A stretch of 64,000 nucleotides of DNA from Bermanella sp047621325 (lineage in GTDB: Bacteria; Pseudomonadota; Gammaproteobacteria; Pseudomonadales; Oceanobacteraceae). The notes below the pieces were generated by a model. That model did no database searches and had not been told where the DNA came from. It saw only the letters and a program-made list of their open reading frames with translations. Of the stretch, positions 44,482 through 54,075 are shown in pieces. The position numbers and the translations under genes were made by a program. Each line of letters begins with the position of its first letter. The first letter of the stretch is position 1. The stretch covers positions 62,001-126,000 of the forward strand of contig JBLHLT010000008.1 in NCBI GenBank assembly GCA_047621325.1, in the 5' to 3' direction.

Positions 44482-45615
44482 TTAAGGTTTAATTCTGACA
44501 CCTAGCGCGTGTAACCATACAGGGTGAGACAGACGCTTGGCTGAAATACTTTGACCACTCAAATCTCGTCTTAATGGGTAATCTTTACGTAAGCGGTCAA
44601 ACGCTTTTGCTTTCTGCGCATCGCTTAAACCGATCAAACTGAGCATACGATAATGGTCATCGCGCACGTCATAAGCATTACGAATCACTTGCTTCATGAC
44701 ATAGCCCATGCCTGCCTCATTACTAAAACTTAATTTGCGTACAGGCACTTCAGAAATCAGTTGCGCCAACTTCAAACGCTTAGGCAATGCAAATGTTTCG
44801 CATAAAGCCTCATAAATCATAGCTGTGCCACCGTATTTACCATCCAAGCTGTAGCCTGCAATATGTGGCGTGGCTAACAAACAAGCCTTGATCAGTTCGT
44901 CAGATGGTGACGGTTCTTGTTCATACACATCGAGTATCACATTAAAATCAGGGTGATGACTCAAGTGACTTAATAACGCTTGGTTATCAATTACGGCACC
45001 GCGGCAACTATTAATTAAACACGCATCCTGCTTCATGCTCTCTAAGCGCGCTTTATTGGCTAGGTGATAGGTTGCATGCTGCCCTTGCTTGATAATGGGT
45101 GTATGCAATGTGACCACATCTTGCTGCCAAACTAACTCTTTATTTTCTTCGCCACTGAATTCACTCACATTAGGGTCATAGGCAACCACCGTCATGCCCA
45201 GCGCGGCCAGTGTGTCATGTAACATCCCACCGACACTGCCTACACCAACAATACCCACACTAAAATCTTGCCAGTTCTTTTGCTTACGCTCTTGTAACAC
45301 CAATAAGCAACTCAGCACGTAATCAACAACGGATTTAGCGTTGCAGCCTGGGGCGTTGGCATACTGAATTTTTTGCTGTTCTAGGTAATCGGTATCAAGA
45401 TGATCTGTGCCTATGGTACAGGTACCCACAAACTTCACTCGACTACCGGCTAACAATGCTTGATTGACATTGGTGATGGAGCGAACCAATAAAATATCCG
45501 CATCTTTGACTTGCTCATTGCTCATCTCTCGGCCAGGTAACCTAACCAGTTGATTACACATATCACCAAAAAAGGCATCCAAGAGCGGGATATTTTCATC
45601 GGCCACAATTTTCAT
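44482..45615 (-). CDS. pdxB: Erythronate-4-phosphate dehydrogenase
   Basis: Second step of de novo pyridoxal phosphate synthesis. The 377 residues start MKIVADENIPLLDAFFG. They have the dehydrogenase signatures VGIVGVGSVGGML, TLHTPIIKQG and CRGAVIDNQALL. The catalytic His is in TPHIAGYSLDGKYGGT, with the YSLDGK form specific to PdxB. The C-terminal extra domain is present (about 290-377). The ATG overlaps the xni stop by 4 bases, the end of a five-gene operon. Confidence 0.96.
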   Translation of the reverse strand: MKIVADENIPLLDAFFGDMCNQLVRLPGREMSNEQVKDADILLVRSITNVNQALLAGSRVKFVGTCTIGTDHLDTDYLEQQKIQYANAPGCNAKSVVDYVLSCLLVLQERKQKNWQDFSVGIVGVGSVGGMLHDTLAALGMTVVAYDPNVSEFSGEENKELVWQQDVVTLHTPIIKQGQHATYHLANKARLESMKQDACLINSCRGAVIDNQALLSHLSHHPDFNVILDVYEQEPSPSDELIKACLLATPHIAGYSLDGKYGGTAMIYEALCETFALPKRLKLAQLISEVPVRKLSFSNEAGMGYVMKQVIRNAYDVRDDHYRMLSLIGLSDAQKAKAFDRLRKDYPLRRDLSGQSISAKRLSHPVWLHALGVRIKP

Positions 45616-46490
45616 AAGTACAGTCCAGCTAATGTCTCTAGGGCCTTTTTCAATGGCCGATGAATGCCTAACTGTTGGGTTAAGGCATCGATAAATAAGT
45701 AATTGTCTTGATTAAATGGCAAAGGTGCAAGAGTCAATGGGATATCTTGACGTAGACGCGTAAGTTGATGATTCAGCTTCAAGCGAGGCCTATGGTTTTC
45801 TAAGGCATTTGCAATACGCTGAGCACCCCTAATAGGCAGAGTGTCACCGGCTTCAATAGCTTGGTAGATAGCAAAGGTATCACCATACTGTTGTAACAGA
45901 GCGGTGGCGGTTTTCACACCAACACCTGGGATCCCTTCTATATTGTCACTGGCATCACCCACCAATGATAAGTAATCAACCACTTGATCAGGGCGCAATC
46001 CCGTATCACTCCACAATCGATTTACATCCCACAATTCATCAGTAGCGCTATCGCGCATCACCACATTACTGGCAAGCATCTGACGTAAATCTTTATCACG
46101 GGAATGAATAGTAATTTGACAGTCATTTAGCTGTGCGGCACTTGCGGCAATGTAGTCGTCCGCTTCAAATTCTTCACCTGCCTGCACCACAAACCCCATG
46201 TGCTCACAAAATGACTTTAATAAGCTGAGCTGGTAAATAATATCTTCGGTGGGCAAAGCACGATTGGCTTTGTATTGTGGATCTAAATCATGTCGAAAAC
46301 ACGAACCTAAGCTTTCATCAAATGCCGCGACCGTGATATCGGCATCAAAAAAAACAGGTTTCATCAGCCAGCGTAAGCTCGCCAATAGCGGATAAACCTC
46401 CCAACCATCATCATTAACAATGCTTGGCCCTGGTGCAAAATAGTAACGAAAGAATACAGCAGAAATATCTATTAAATGGGCTTGTTTCAC
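45612..46490 (-). CDS. xni: 5'-3' flap endonuclease/exonuclease-like (Xni, ExoIX)
   Basis: 292 residues with the PIN-like 5' nuclease fold of DNA polymerase I's N-terminal domain, but as a separate protein. Motifs include EFEADDYIAASAAQ, IHSRDKDLRQML and the helix-hairpin-helix VGDASDNIEGIPGVGVKTA. It acts on flap structures in E. coli as ExoIX. It lies between a small unknown gene and pdxB with 4-base overlaps on both sides. Confidence 0.9.
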   Translation of the reverse strand: MKQAHLIDISAVFFRYYFAPGPSIVNDDGWEVYPLLASLRWLMKPVFFDADITVAAFDESLGSCFRHDLDPQYKANRALPTEDIIYQLSLLKSFCEHMGFVVQAGEEFEADDYIAASAAQLNDCQITIHSRDKDLRQMLASNVVMRDSATDELWDVNRLWSDTGLRPDQVVDYLSLVGDASDNIEGIPGVGVKTATALLQQYGDTFAIYQAIEAGDTLPIRGAQRIANALENHRPRLKLNHQLTRLRQDIPLTLAPLPFNQDNYLFIDALTQQLGIHRPLKKALETLAGLYL

Positions 46491-46903
46491 CGAACACTCT
46501 TAGGGGTATAAAACGGAATAACGTTGCTTTTTATAGCGATACTCACGGGCGGCACTGGTAGTAAATTCACATCGTCTACTTTGGCACCCTTTGGGAAAAT
46601 CAAGTGGCCATCTTCGAAGCGAACAGGAAACTCAATACTTGGATAATACCAACCCAGCACCGTTTCTTTTTTAAACACCACCAACCAGCGAATAGGTAAA
46701 TAATCGTCACCTACCCGCTCTAACCCCACCACTGAAAAGTCACGGGAATCACCGAAGTAGTACACACTAACCAACTGACTACCATCCCCTAAAAGCTCTG
46801 GGGATTGCTGCTGAATCAGTACATGTGCCTGCTCGGCATTTAAAGCAAATGTAAATACGCTATTTAATAACAGCGTTAAAACTAACAGCATCCTTGCCGC
46901 CAT
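46487..46903 (-). CDS. Small exported unknown protein
   Basis: 138 residues with a signal peptide (MAARMLLVLTLLLNSVFTFA, cleavage after TFA). The mature part begins LNAEQAHVLIQQQ and is rich in beta strands, with WYYPSIEFPVRFEDGHLIFPKG near the end. There are no cysteines and no known domain. Coupled by overlap to xni and 3 bases from rhlB. The function is unknown. Confidence 0.72.
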   Translation of the reverse strand: MAARMLLVLTLLLNSVFTFALNAEQAHVLIQQQSPELLGDGSQLVSVYYFGDSRDFSVVGLERVGDDYLPIRWLVVFKKETVLGWYYPSIEFPVRFEDGHLIFPKGAKVDDVNLLPVPPVSIAIKSNVIPFYTPKSVR

Positions 46904-46906
46904 AAC

Positions 46907-48241
46907 TTACCCCTTTGGTACAGGTTCCGTTACAATTTTTTTACCCAAATACTTTTCTAAATCCATCAAACCGTATGCTTCGTATTCGTCAATAAACGTA
47001 ATAGCCATGCCGCTAGCGCCTGCACGACCAGTACGACCAATACGGTGAACATAATCTTCTGGGTCATCTGGTAAGTTATAGTTAAATACGTGGGTAATGC
47101 CGTCTACATGAATACCACGACCAGCAACATCGGTTGCCACTAACACGGTATTATCTTGGCTCTTAAAGCGTTCTAATGTTTTAACGCGTTTCAGCTGTGC
47201 CACTTCACCGCTCAATAACATGGCCTTTACACCCATTTTATTTAAACGATCGGCAAGATCACGTGAGGTATCACGACGGTTAGCAAAGATAATGGCTTTA
47301 CCGGTGGCCGCTTGATTCAAAAAATCCACCAACACTTGGTCTTTTTCGGTTTCTTGTAAGCTGTAAAAACGCTGGTCGACCGTTTCGGTTGCAACAGATT
47401 CCGGTTCGATCTCAATTTGCTGTGGTTTATACGTCCAGCTTTCACTTAATGCCACCACGTCATAGGGATAAGTAGCACTGAATAACTGCGTTTGGCGAAT
47501 GTCTTTTTCAGGGGTGGCGCGAATAATACGCTTAAGATCAGGGATAAAACCCATATCCAACATGCGGTCAGCTTCATCAATGACCAATAGTTCGGCTTGA
47601 TCAAGAAACACGACTTTTTGCTGTAGGAAATCCAATAATCGACCCGGTGTCGCCACTACAATATCGACAATGCCGCTAAGCTGATCTTTTTGCTTATCGT
47701 AATCAACCCCACCAACAACCGTAACAACATTCAATTCGGTGTATTTAGATAATCCTTCAGCGTCTTTTGCAATCTGCATAGCCAGTTCGCGAGTCGGTGC
47801 GATAATCAATGCACGAGGCTCACTGGCGTAACGCTCACTTGGCTCTGTGGTTAATAGTTTTTGCAAAACCGTAATTAAGAAGGCGGCGGTTTTACCAGTA
47901 CCGGTTTGTGCTTTACCGATAATGTCATGACCCGCAAGCGTTAACGGCAGTGAAGCGGCTTGGATCGGGCTTGCATATTGAAAACCCAAATCAAAGATGC
48001 CATGCATAATGCGCTCATCTAGGTTTAAGTCATGGAAACGGGTTTTGCCTTCGGCAGGCTCAACCGTAAATTGCTTAGGATCCCAAGGGGCTGCAGGCTT
48101 TTTCTTAGGTGATGATTTTGCTTTAACTGGGGCCGCAGATGTTTTTTTCGCAGTTTCTGGCTTTGGCGCTTTTTTCGGCGCGTTCGACTGTTTGACTGGT
48201 TCTGATTTATTAAATAACTTTTTAATTAATCCGATTGGCAT
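46907..48241 (-). CDS. rhlB: ATP-dependent DEAD-box RNA helicase (RhlB-like)
   Basis: 444 residues. A Lys/Ala/Pro-rich N-terminal tail of about 60 residues precedes the helicase core. The core has GKAQTGTGKT (Walker A), APTRELA, VATPGR, the DEAD box in VIDEADRM, SAT, FANRRD and HRIGRTGRAG. This architecture, with the basic N-terminal tail, fits Pseudomonas-type RhlB and not the short E. coli one. It starts directly at the end of epmC. Symbol is probable, not certain. Confidence 0.85.
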   Translation of the reverse strand: MPIGLIKKLFNKSEPVKQSNAPKKAPKPETAKKTSAAPVKAKSSPKKKPAAPWDPKQFTVEPAEGKTRFHDLNLDERIMHGIFDLGFQYASPIQAASLPLTLAGHDIIGKAQTGTGKTAAFLITVLQKLLTTEPSERYASEPRALIIAPTRELAMQIAKDAEGLSKYTELNVVTVVGGVDYDKQKDQLSGIVDIVVATPGRLLDFLQQKVVFLDQAELLVIDEADRMLDMGFIPDLKRIIRATPEKDIRQTQLFSATYPYDVVALSESWTYKPQQIEIEPESVATETVDQRFYSLQETEKDQVLVDFLNQAATGKAIIFANRRDTSRDLADRLNKMGVKAMLLSGEVAQLKRVKTLERFKSQDNTVLVATDVAGRGIHVDGITHVFNYNLPDDPEDYVHRIGRTGRAGASGMAITFIDEYEAYGLMDLEKYLGKKIVTEPVPKG

Positions 48242-48787
48242 TTATAAATTTTCCCGTTTAAATTCTGAGGTATCCAATGGCTGCTCGCTACGATAATGGG
48301 CGATTAATGCATCACTGAACTGTTTTGCCCGTGTGGGCAAACCCTTGCGCAAATACTCGTGTACTTGCTTATGTATATTGTCTTTAAAGACATTAGCGGA
48401 TTGTTCAATGTAATGAGGATCGCCGCTTAAATTATCGATACTCACATTAAAACTGAAATTAGCACTGCGGCTGAGTATCCACTCCAACGCTTGCGGCTTA
48501 ATTTCTACTTTTTCAAACTCAGTTTGCTGCTCTGGGGTGCGGCCATCAGGGTTATACCAATAGCCAAAATCCACAAACTTGCGACGCTGCTCTCCAGCAA
48601 TACACCAGTGGCTGATTTCATGTAATGCGCTGGCAAAAAAACCATGAGCAAAAATCACGCGATCCCAAGGATAATACTGACTTCTAGGGAGATATATAGG
48701 CTCATGCCCGCCTCGAACCAACTCCGTATTGATGGAGCCTTTAAAGCATTGGTTAAATATCTGAATGGCGGTCGAGCAGTGGTACAT
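48242..48787 (-). CDS. epmC: Elongation factor P hydroxylase
   Basis: Hydroxylates the lysylated lysine of EF-P. The 181 residues follow E. coli YfcM closely: IQIFNQCF, EPIYLPRSQ, VIFAHGFFASALHEISHWCIAG (metal-binding HExxH) and VDFGYWYNPDGRT. It heads the operon epmC-rhlB-unknown-xni-pdxB. Its partners EpmA and EpmB are not in the window. It is divergent from the MATE gene. Confidence 0.95.
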   Translation of the reverse strand: MYHCSTAIQIFNQCFKGSINTELVRGGHEPIYLPRSQYYPWDRVIFAHGFFASALHEISHWCIAGEQRRKFVDFGYWYNPDGRTPEQQTEFEKVEIKPQALEWILSRSANFSFNVSIDNLSGDPHYIEQSANVFKDNIHKQVHEYLRKGLPTRAKQFSDALIAHYRSEQPLDTSEFKRENL

Positions 48788-48921
48788 AGAATCTTACAAC
48801 ATTTTAACTGGCCTGCTTTATACCAGTTATGGCCGATACCTACCAGTTGCAAACTATGAGCATTGCATTTCATAGTAAAATCACGATACTTAGGCGTTTT
48901 TTTACTAGGGATTATCGGTAA

Positions 48922-50304
48922 ATGCTCAGATCATTTTTCAAGCAAGCCAAACCGCTAATGGTCTTAATGCTGCCGATCCTTGGAACCCAGCTCGCTCAAA
49001 CGGGTATGGGGGTTGTTGATACGCTCATTGCAGGCTTGGCAGGCACACTCGACCTTGCCTCAATTGCGGTTGGTAGCAGCATTTGGCTGCCTATCGTACT
49101 GTTTGAAGCCGGTATTATGGTGGCTCTTAGCCCGTTAGTCGCACACGCTAAAGGCGCTAAAAACAAACAACAATCCGCCCATTATTTACAGCAGGGGATT
49201 TATCTTGGGCTATTTATTGGCCTTTGCGCGATGGCCATCATGCTACTGGGCACGCGCCCACTCATGGAATTAATGGCAATAAGTGAGGATATCCAAAATA
49301 TTACGGTGGATTATCTTTTTTACATTGCCCTTGCTCTGCCTGCTGTCGCTATTCACCAAGCGTTTCGCTCTTACAACGAGGCCGTGCACTTAACCAAACC
49401 CGTAACGGCAATCGCGTTTGTTGGTTTATTACTTAACATTCCTCTGAACCTTATATTTGTCTTTGGTTTTGGCCCGATTGAAGCCATGGGTGGCCCAGGT
49501 TGTGGCTTAGCCAGCTTAATCGTATTTTACCTAATGACCATCGCCATTTGGATATTTACCTCTTTTAGTAAGCATCATCAAAAAGTGAAGCCGCTGCAAA
49601 ACTTCACGTTACCGAATATGAAAACCATTGGCAGCATCAGCGCCATCGGCTTGCCTATTGGTCTTGCCATATTCGCTGAGGTCAGTCTATTTTGTATCAT
49701 TGCATTGTTTATTGCTCAACTTGGCCCTGTGGTGGTGGCTGCTCATCAAATAACACTGAACATCACCACTGTGACGTTTATGGTGCCGTTAAGCCTAGCC
49801 ACTGCACTTACGGTGCGCGTCGGACACGAACTGGGCCGCAACAACCCAACAGGGGCAAAACTGGCTTGGAAAAACGCCATTCAAATCAACCTTATATTTG
49901 CATTATTCAATGCCAGCATCTTGTACTTCTTAGGTGAGTCAATGGCGGGACTTTATAGCCAAGATAACCAAGTGGTTGGCTTGGCTGTATTACTGCTGAT
50001 GCACGCCGCGGTTTTTCAGATTAGTGACAGCATTCAAGTCGGCGCTGCGGGTGCCTTACGTGGCTACAAAGACACTATGGTGACACTGGCCATTAGCATT
50101 ATTTCGTTCTGGCTGGTGGGCTTACCGCTGGGCTATTACCTTGGTCTATCGCAGGTGGCTCCTATGGGCGCCGCCGGTTTTTGGGTGGGGCTAATCGTCG
50201 GCTTAAGTGTCAATGCGGTACTGCTTATTTCACGTCTTCAATACGTCAGTCGTAAAGCAATCAATCAACAAGATATTACGCCGCACGCGGTTATTCAAAA
50301 CTGA
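48922..50304 (+). CDS. MATE family multidrug/sodium antiporter (NorM-like)
   Basis: 460 residues with 12 membrane helices in two bundles. The N-terminal segment LMLPILGTQLAQTGMGVVDTLIAG, seen as GTQLAQTGMGVVDTL, and the mid-protein GLPIGLAIFAEVSLF are MatE hallmarks. It probably exports cationic compounds in exchange for sodium or protons. It stands alone, about 130 bases from the divergent epmC gene. There is only a weak ribosome site before the ATG. Confidence 0.92.
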   Translation: MLRSFFKQAKPLMVLMLPILGTQLAQTGMGVVDTLIAGLAGTLDLASIAVGSSIWLPIVLFEAGIMVALSPLVAHAKGAKNKQQSAHYLQQGIYLGLFIGLCAMAIMLLGTRPLMELMAISEDIQNITVDYLFYIALALPAVAIHQAFRSYNEAVHLTKPVTAIAFVGLLLNIPLNLIFVFGFGPIEAMGGPGCGLASLIVFYLMTIAIWIFTSFSKHHQKVKPLQNFTLPNMKTIGSISAIGLPIGLAIFAEVSLFCIIALFIAQLGPVVVAAHQITLNITTVTFMVPLSLATALTVRVGHELGRNNPTGAKLAWKNAIQINLIFALFNASILYFLGESMAGLYSQDNQVVGLAVLLLMHAAVFQISDSIQVGAAGALRGYKDTMVTLAISIISFWLVGLPLGYYLGLSQVAPMGAAGFWVGLIVGLSVNAVLLISRLQYVSRKAINQQDITPHAVIQN

Positions 50305-50377
50305 TCATACTCCTTGGTTTTTTGCACCTATACTGAAGTTAAGTGCAGGAAGCAGTCGCAATTAGCCCGGAGTAGAT

Positions 50378-51046
50378 ATGGCCAAACAAGCCGATGTTAT
50401 TGATTTTAGGCAACACAAACGAAACCTACCTAACATACAGCGTTTATTGCCCGAGTTAGATGGCATAGAAATGCTGTACACCAATGATTCGTCTGATCAA
50501 ATATTCAACCTTAAAGTCCTGTGTTGGGCGGTTTGGAGTGACGGTCATATTGACGGCATGGTGCCTTGGCTTAATCGCTTAGTGGCCTGTCGCAGTCTAG
50601 ATGACCCACTACATGGGCACTGGGAGGGGTATTACGACACAAATACAGGCCAAGTCCTCTTCGAGGTACCGTCATATAAGTCTGAATACCTTAAACAAAG
50701 CGCGCATTTTTACCCTGTAATATCAAAACAACCGGTCAGTATCACGCAAGAAATCCCCGATCTCATTGGCTCTCACGCAGTCTTTAGCCATGATCAATTT
50801 GATAGCTTTAGTATTCAAGAAATCCACAGCTGGCGCTTATATAGCGATGGCAGTGTGCTTGCGATGTGCGCCGAAGAAGATAACGTACACAGTACGCCCG
50901 TGCTCACGGGTGATGACTGCTTATTCAGCGTGCAGCACCGAAAGGACTTCCATTATTTTTTCCAGCATACTATTGCCAACAAAATTAAATCAAAAGACCC
51001 TGACGCGTTGGCGGCTATGGCTCATTTGGCCAAACATTCATCCTAA
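50378..51046 (+). CDS. Unknown soluble protein
   Basis: 222 residues with no signal or membrane segment. It begins MAKQADVIDFRQHKR and contains many aromatic residues (CWAVWSDGHIDGMVPWLNRLV, HWEGYYDTNTGQV). GGAG lies before the ATG. It is 74 bases downstream of the MATE gene and 52 bases upstream of the glycosyltransferase gene on the same strand. No domain is recognised; the C-terminal 100 residues look like a repeat of the first half's WSDG pattern (LYSDGSV). Confidence 0.65.
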   Translation: MAKQADVIDFRQHKRNLPNIQRLLPELDGIEMLYTNDSSDQIFNLKVLCWAVWSDGHIDGMVPWLNRLVACRSLDDPLHGHWEGYYDTNTGQVLFEVPSYKSEYLKQSAHFYPVISKQPVSITQEIPDLIGSHAVFSHDQFDSFSIQEIHSWRLYSDGSVLAMCAEEDNVHSTPVLTGDDCLFSVQHRKDFHYFFQHTIANKIKSKDPDALAAMAHLAKHSS

Positions 51047-51097
51047 TGTAAGCTGTACTGTATTATTTTTAAGCACGGCTTTTATTAAGGGCGACGC

Positions 51098-51955
51098 ATG
51101 TTTCACATCAAGGATGAATACCTAAACGACTTAGAAACCAATCCTTGGAAACGGTTACGCAATCGCGCTATTCGCATTGCCGTAAGCCCTTACCACCTAA
51201 TGAAATCTGTTTTTATGATCACCGGAGCCATCTTTTGGCTCCTAACAGCCATCGCGCTTATTTCAACGTTCACCCTACTCGAAAGCCTGCCGCATTTTGA
51301 AGAAAGTGCATTCGAACAAGCACAACATGCCGCTAAAAACAGCATCAAGCAGCACTTATCTGAATCCCCTGACGCCCTAAAACAATATAAATGGGTCAGT
51401 ATTGATCACATTAATCGCGAATTACTTTACGCCATTGTCATGAGTGAAGACGGCGACTTTTTTAACCACCAGGGCATCGACTATGACGCACTGATAAGCG
51501 CACTCGGTGAAAATATTAAGCGCCGCGAATGGAGCTACGGTGCCAGCACAATCACCCAGCAAACCGTTAAGAATATTTACTTTGAAAACAACAAGACTCT
51601 GTATCGAAAGCTAAAAGAACTACTGGTCACCAAACGCTTAGAAAAAGCGTTAAGTAAAAATGAAATACTGGAGCTGTACCTTAATATCATTGAGTTTGGC
51701 CCAGACATCTACGGTATTGCTAGCGCATCACAATATTACTTTGATAAAAAACCAAGTGACTTAAACGCAGCACAAGGTGCGTTTCTTGCCATATTAATGC
51801 CTAGCCCTCGCAAATATCATTTTACGGTTTACCAAAATAAATACCTCGCTCAACGACATAAGCGAAAATACCGCAGAATATTGCAAGATATGCGCTTTAA
51901 AGAATACATAAGCCCAGTGCAGTACAGCACATACATGAACTGGCAATTTTTCTAA
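51098..51955 (+). CDS. Peptidoglycan glycosyltransferase (monofunctional, MtgA-like)
   Basis: 285 residues, family GT51. A single N-terminal membrane helix (about 40-65) anchors a periplasmic domain. The motifs are in order: SEDGDFFNHQGID with the catalytic Glu, GASTITQQTVKN, RKLKELLVTKRLEKALSKNEILELYLN, read as KNEILELYLN with the second Glu, and FGPDIYGIASAS. There is no transpeptidase domain. It polymerises lipid II. AAGG precedes the ATG. Confidence 0.92.
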   Translation: MFHIKDEYLNDLETNPWKRLRNRAIRIAVSPYHLMKSVFMITGAIFWLLTAIALISTFTLLESLPHFEESAFEQAQHAAKNSIKQHLSESPDALKQYKWVSIDHINRELLYAIVMSEDGDFFNHQGIDYDALISALGENIKRREWSYGASTITQQTVKNIYFENNKTLYRKLKELLVTKRLEKALSKNEILELYLNIIEFGPDIYGIASASQYYFDKKPSDLNAAQGAFLAILMPSPRKYHFTVYQNKYLAQRHKRKYRRILQDMRFKEYISPVQYSTYMNWQFF

Positions 51956-52060
51956 CCTCACCACAGGCAAAATACGCCATCGTACTAAAAACTTGATGTA
52001 AATACTTGCAGCACACTATAGGCCCAGTAAACTGCGCCCTATCTTCGATAGGAAATCGCT

Positions 52061-52888
52061 ATGCTGCCATCTATTAAGTTATTTATTGTTTTATCCGTTA
52101 TGACCGCTTTAGGTGGCTGCGCTGCCACCACCCCGCTGGTGCTAGGGGCTGGAGGCAATCATGAATATTTAAAACACAAAACAGACATCCGCTTAAAAGC
52201 CGCTGCCGCACTTGAAGAAGAGCCCGACCTAATCACCTATTCTTTAAATGGTATCGTTGAAAACAACAGCAATGATGTTATCAATACCTATCTACTAGGT
52301 TATGGTAAAAATGATTACAGCCAAGATATGAAAAGCATTGCCGTTTATCAGATTGGCTTAATCTATATGAACCGTTACAACAAAGACCGCGATGATGAAA
52401 AAGCAAAAGCTTATTTTCACCGCCACCTAATCGAATTCCCTTATAGCATCTTGCAAGACCGTGTTCATGATCGCTTGGCCATTATTAAAGCGCGCAAAAA
52501 TGAAACCGTGCAAATGACGCCTGAGCAGCTACTTTCGCACGTCGATAAAGAGCGATTACTCAACAAACCTCTTTCAACGTTCGACCCAGACTTAACACCC
52601 ATGAGTGAACGCGCCATCCGTGAAAACCGATTAGAAGATGCCAATGGTGTCTACTTCACGGTTTACCAAAACCCAGGATCAAGCGACAGCATTAAAGCAA
52701 AATCACTTTATCAACTTGGGTTAATCTACATGAGTGAACAAAATCCTGATAAAAGCATTAAAAAATCCAGCTATTTTTTCCGCAAAGTAATGGAAGAATT
52801 CCCAAATCAGCCGGTGAGTAAAAAAGCAGAGCATAAACTGAGCAAACTCATTAACCAAAACGATGGCCCGTTGATTAATAAAAACTAG
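52061..52888 (+). CDS. TPR-like lipoprotein
   Basis: 275 residues with a signal peptide and lipobox TALGGC (Cys20). The mature part has helical repeats reminiscent of TPR/Sel1 units, two of them with a shared pattern: YQIGLIYMNRYNKDRDDEKA and YQLGLIYMSEQNPDKSI, each followed by a helix ending in EFP. It may be a two-fold BamD/YfiO-like scaffold, but that is a guess. AGGA precedes the ATG. A strong terminator follows. Confidence 0.75.
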   Translation: MLPSIKLFIVLSVMTALGGCAATTPLVLGAGGNHEYLKHKTDIRLKAAAALEEEPDLITYSLNGIVENNSNDVINTYLLGYGKNDYSQDMKSIAVYQIGLIYMNRYNKDRDDEKAKAYFHRHLIEFPYSILQDRVHDRLAIIKARKNETVQMTPEQLLSHVDKERLLNKPLSTFDPDLTPMSERAIRENRLEDANGVYFTVYQNPGSSDSIKAKSLYQLGLIYMSEQNPDKSIKKSSYFFRKVMEEFPNQPVSKKAEHKLSKLINQNDGPLINKN

Positions 52889-52906
52889 ACAATAAAAAAT
52901 GAATCC

Positions 52907-52944
52907 GACAATAAAAAAGCCTTATATAAGGCTTTTTTATTGTC
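52907..52944. terminator. Bidirectional terminator, 38-base perfect palindrome
   Basis: 19-bp arms with no mismatch, centred on CCTTATATAAGG and including A6 and T6. It lies between the lipoprotein gene and the convergent membrane-protein gene and can stop both. Confidence 0.9.
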
Positions 52945-52971
52945 TATCTCCCGTCCTGAAACCAAACTAGA

Positions 52972-53907
52972 TCAAGTATTTTCTTTAATCACAAGTTTGT
53001 AATCTGAAGAGTCTGTGTATAGCTCATCTTTTAATGGGTTTAATTTTTGCTTATGAATCTTTTTAAACTGATATATCACTAAAGCAATATTTGCTAATAG
53101 CGCAATCAAACTCACCATAAAAAATGCTTTTGGGTCATGGGTAGTCGGAACAGGTGCAATGCGATCCACAAACGAAGGAACCGACATTACAAACATAATC
53201 CAAATCGCGAGCGTTGATGCTCTATGCTGTAGCCATGCACCTTTTTTGATGAAGAAGGCAGGAATGGTACAGGAGCATAACAATACAACTCCAGCGTAGA
53301 AAGAGTGGTCTGAGATGCAGTTGTAAGTATAAGCAAAGTTCCAAAAATCATACGCTAGGATCCAAGGCCAAATCATATCAGGCCAGATCATATCTTTTGA
53401 TTTGTCTTTAGAAATAATAATACCAGCCCAACCACAGATCACGACAATATTAAGTAAGCCAGCAACTCCGTTCATGATATTCCATGGCCCAGACATCACC
53501 CAAAGGTTGTCGATGGTTGCACCATCCCATGCGCCAAATGAGTACACTTGAAAATCACGAATACACGCTTCCAAAATATTAAGTGCAAGAATAGCGGCTG
53601 GGAAAATGAGTACATACTTACTTTTAGCAAGGCCTGGAATAAAGCGAATAGCCATAAAACCAAGTGCTCCGGCGAGTGCCGAATAAGTTTTAACCCAGTT
53701 AAACCAGTTTCCTGTGCCGTATTCATTACCAGGCGCGGCGGTAGTAGGCCAAACAAAAATAGTCAGCACGATAGGAAGTACTAAAAAAAGGGCGATACCA
53801 CCCCATCTTGTTGTTCGTCCAAACTCATTCAGCGCCATCAAAGCGAAGAGCGTAATAAGAGCAATCCCCCAGCCTTCGATATTCGGCATTACATATAAAA
53901 ATCCCAT
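52972..53907 (-). CDS. Multi-pass membrane protein, DUF5692-like (paralogue B)
   Basis: 311 residues with about eight or nine membrane helices and short loops. Conserved-looking segments are NWFNWVKTYSAL, ALNILEACIRDF and DFWNFAYTYNC, which recur in paralogue A (55021-55908). I recall this family as DUF5692; no function is known. An imperfect tandem 15-base repeat encodes DMIWP twice (53366-53395). It is the last of three minus-strand genes that also include a predicted outer-membrane barrel. Confidence 0.75.
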   Translation of the reverse strand: MGFLYVMPNIEGWGIALITLFALMALNEFGRTTRWGGIALFLVLPIVLTIFVWPTTAAPGNEYGTGNWFNWVKTYSALAGALGFMAIRFIPGLAKSKYVLIFPAAILALNILEACIRDFQVYSFGAWDGATIDNLWVMSGPWNIMNGVAGLLNIVVICGWAGIIISKDKSKDMIWPDMIWPWILAYDFWNFAYTYNCISDHSFYAGVVLLCSCTIPAFFIKKGAWLQHRASTLAIWIMFVMSVPSFVDRIAPVPTTHDPKAFFMVSLIALLANIALVIYQFKKIHKQKLNPLKDELYTDSSDYKLVIKENT

Positions 53908-54075
53908 AAATTATTCCTTAGCACGACTCATGATAAAATCATTTGACTCATGAATTGTTTAAAATTAAGTGGATATTAACATCTGTTATCAACAGTATTA
54001 TCTTTGATAAAACGCCCTATACACTATATAAAGCGTTTTTATGATCCAGCTTAATACTATAACCAAGCCTTAAAC

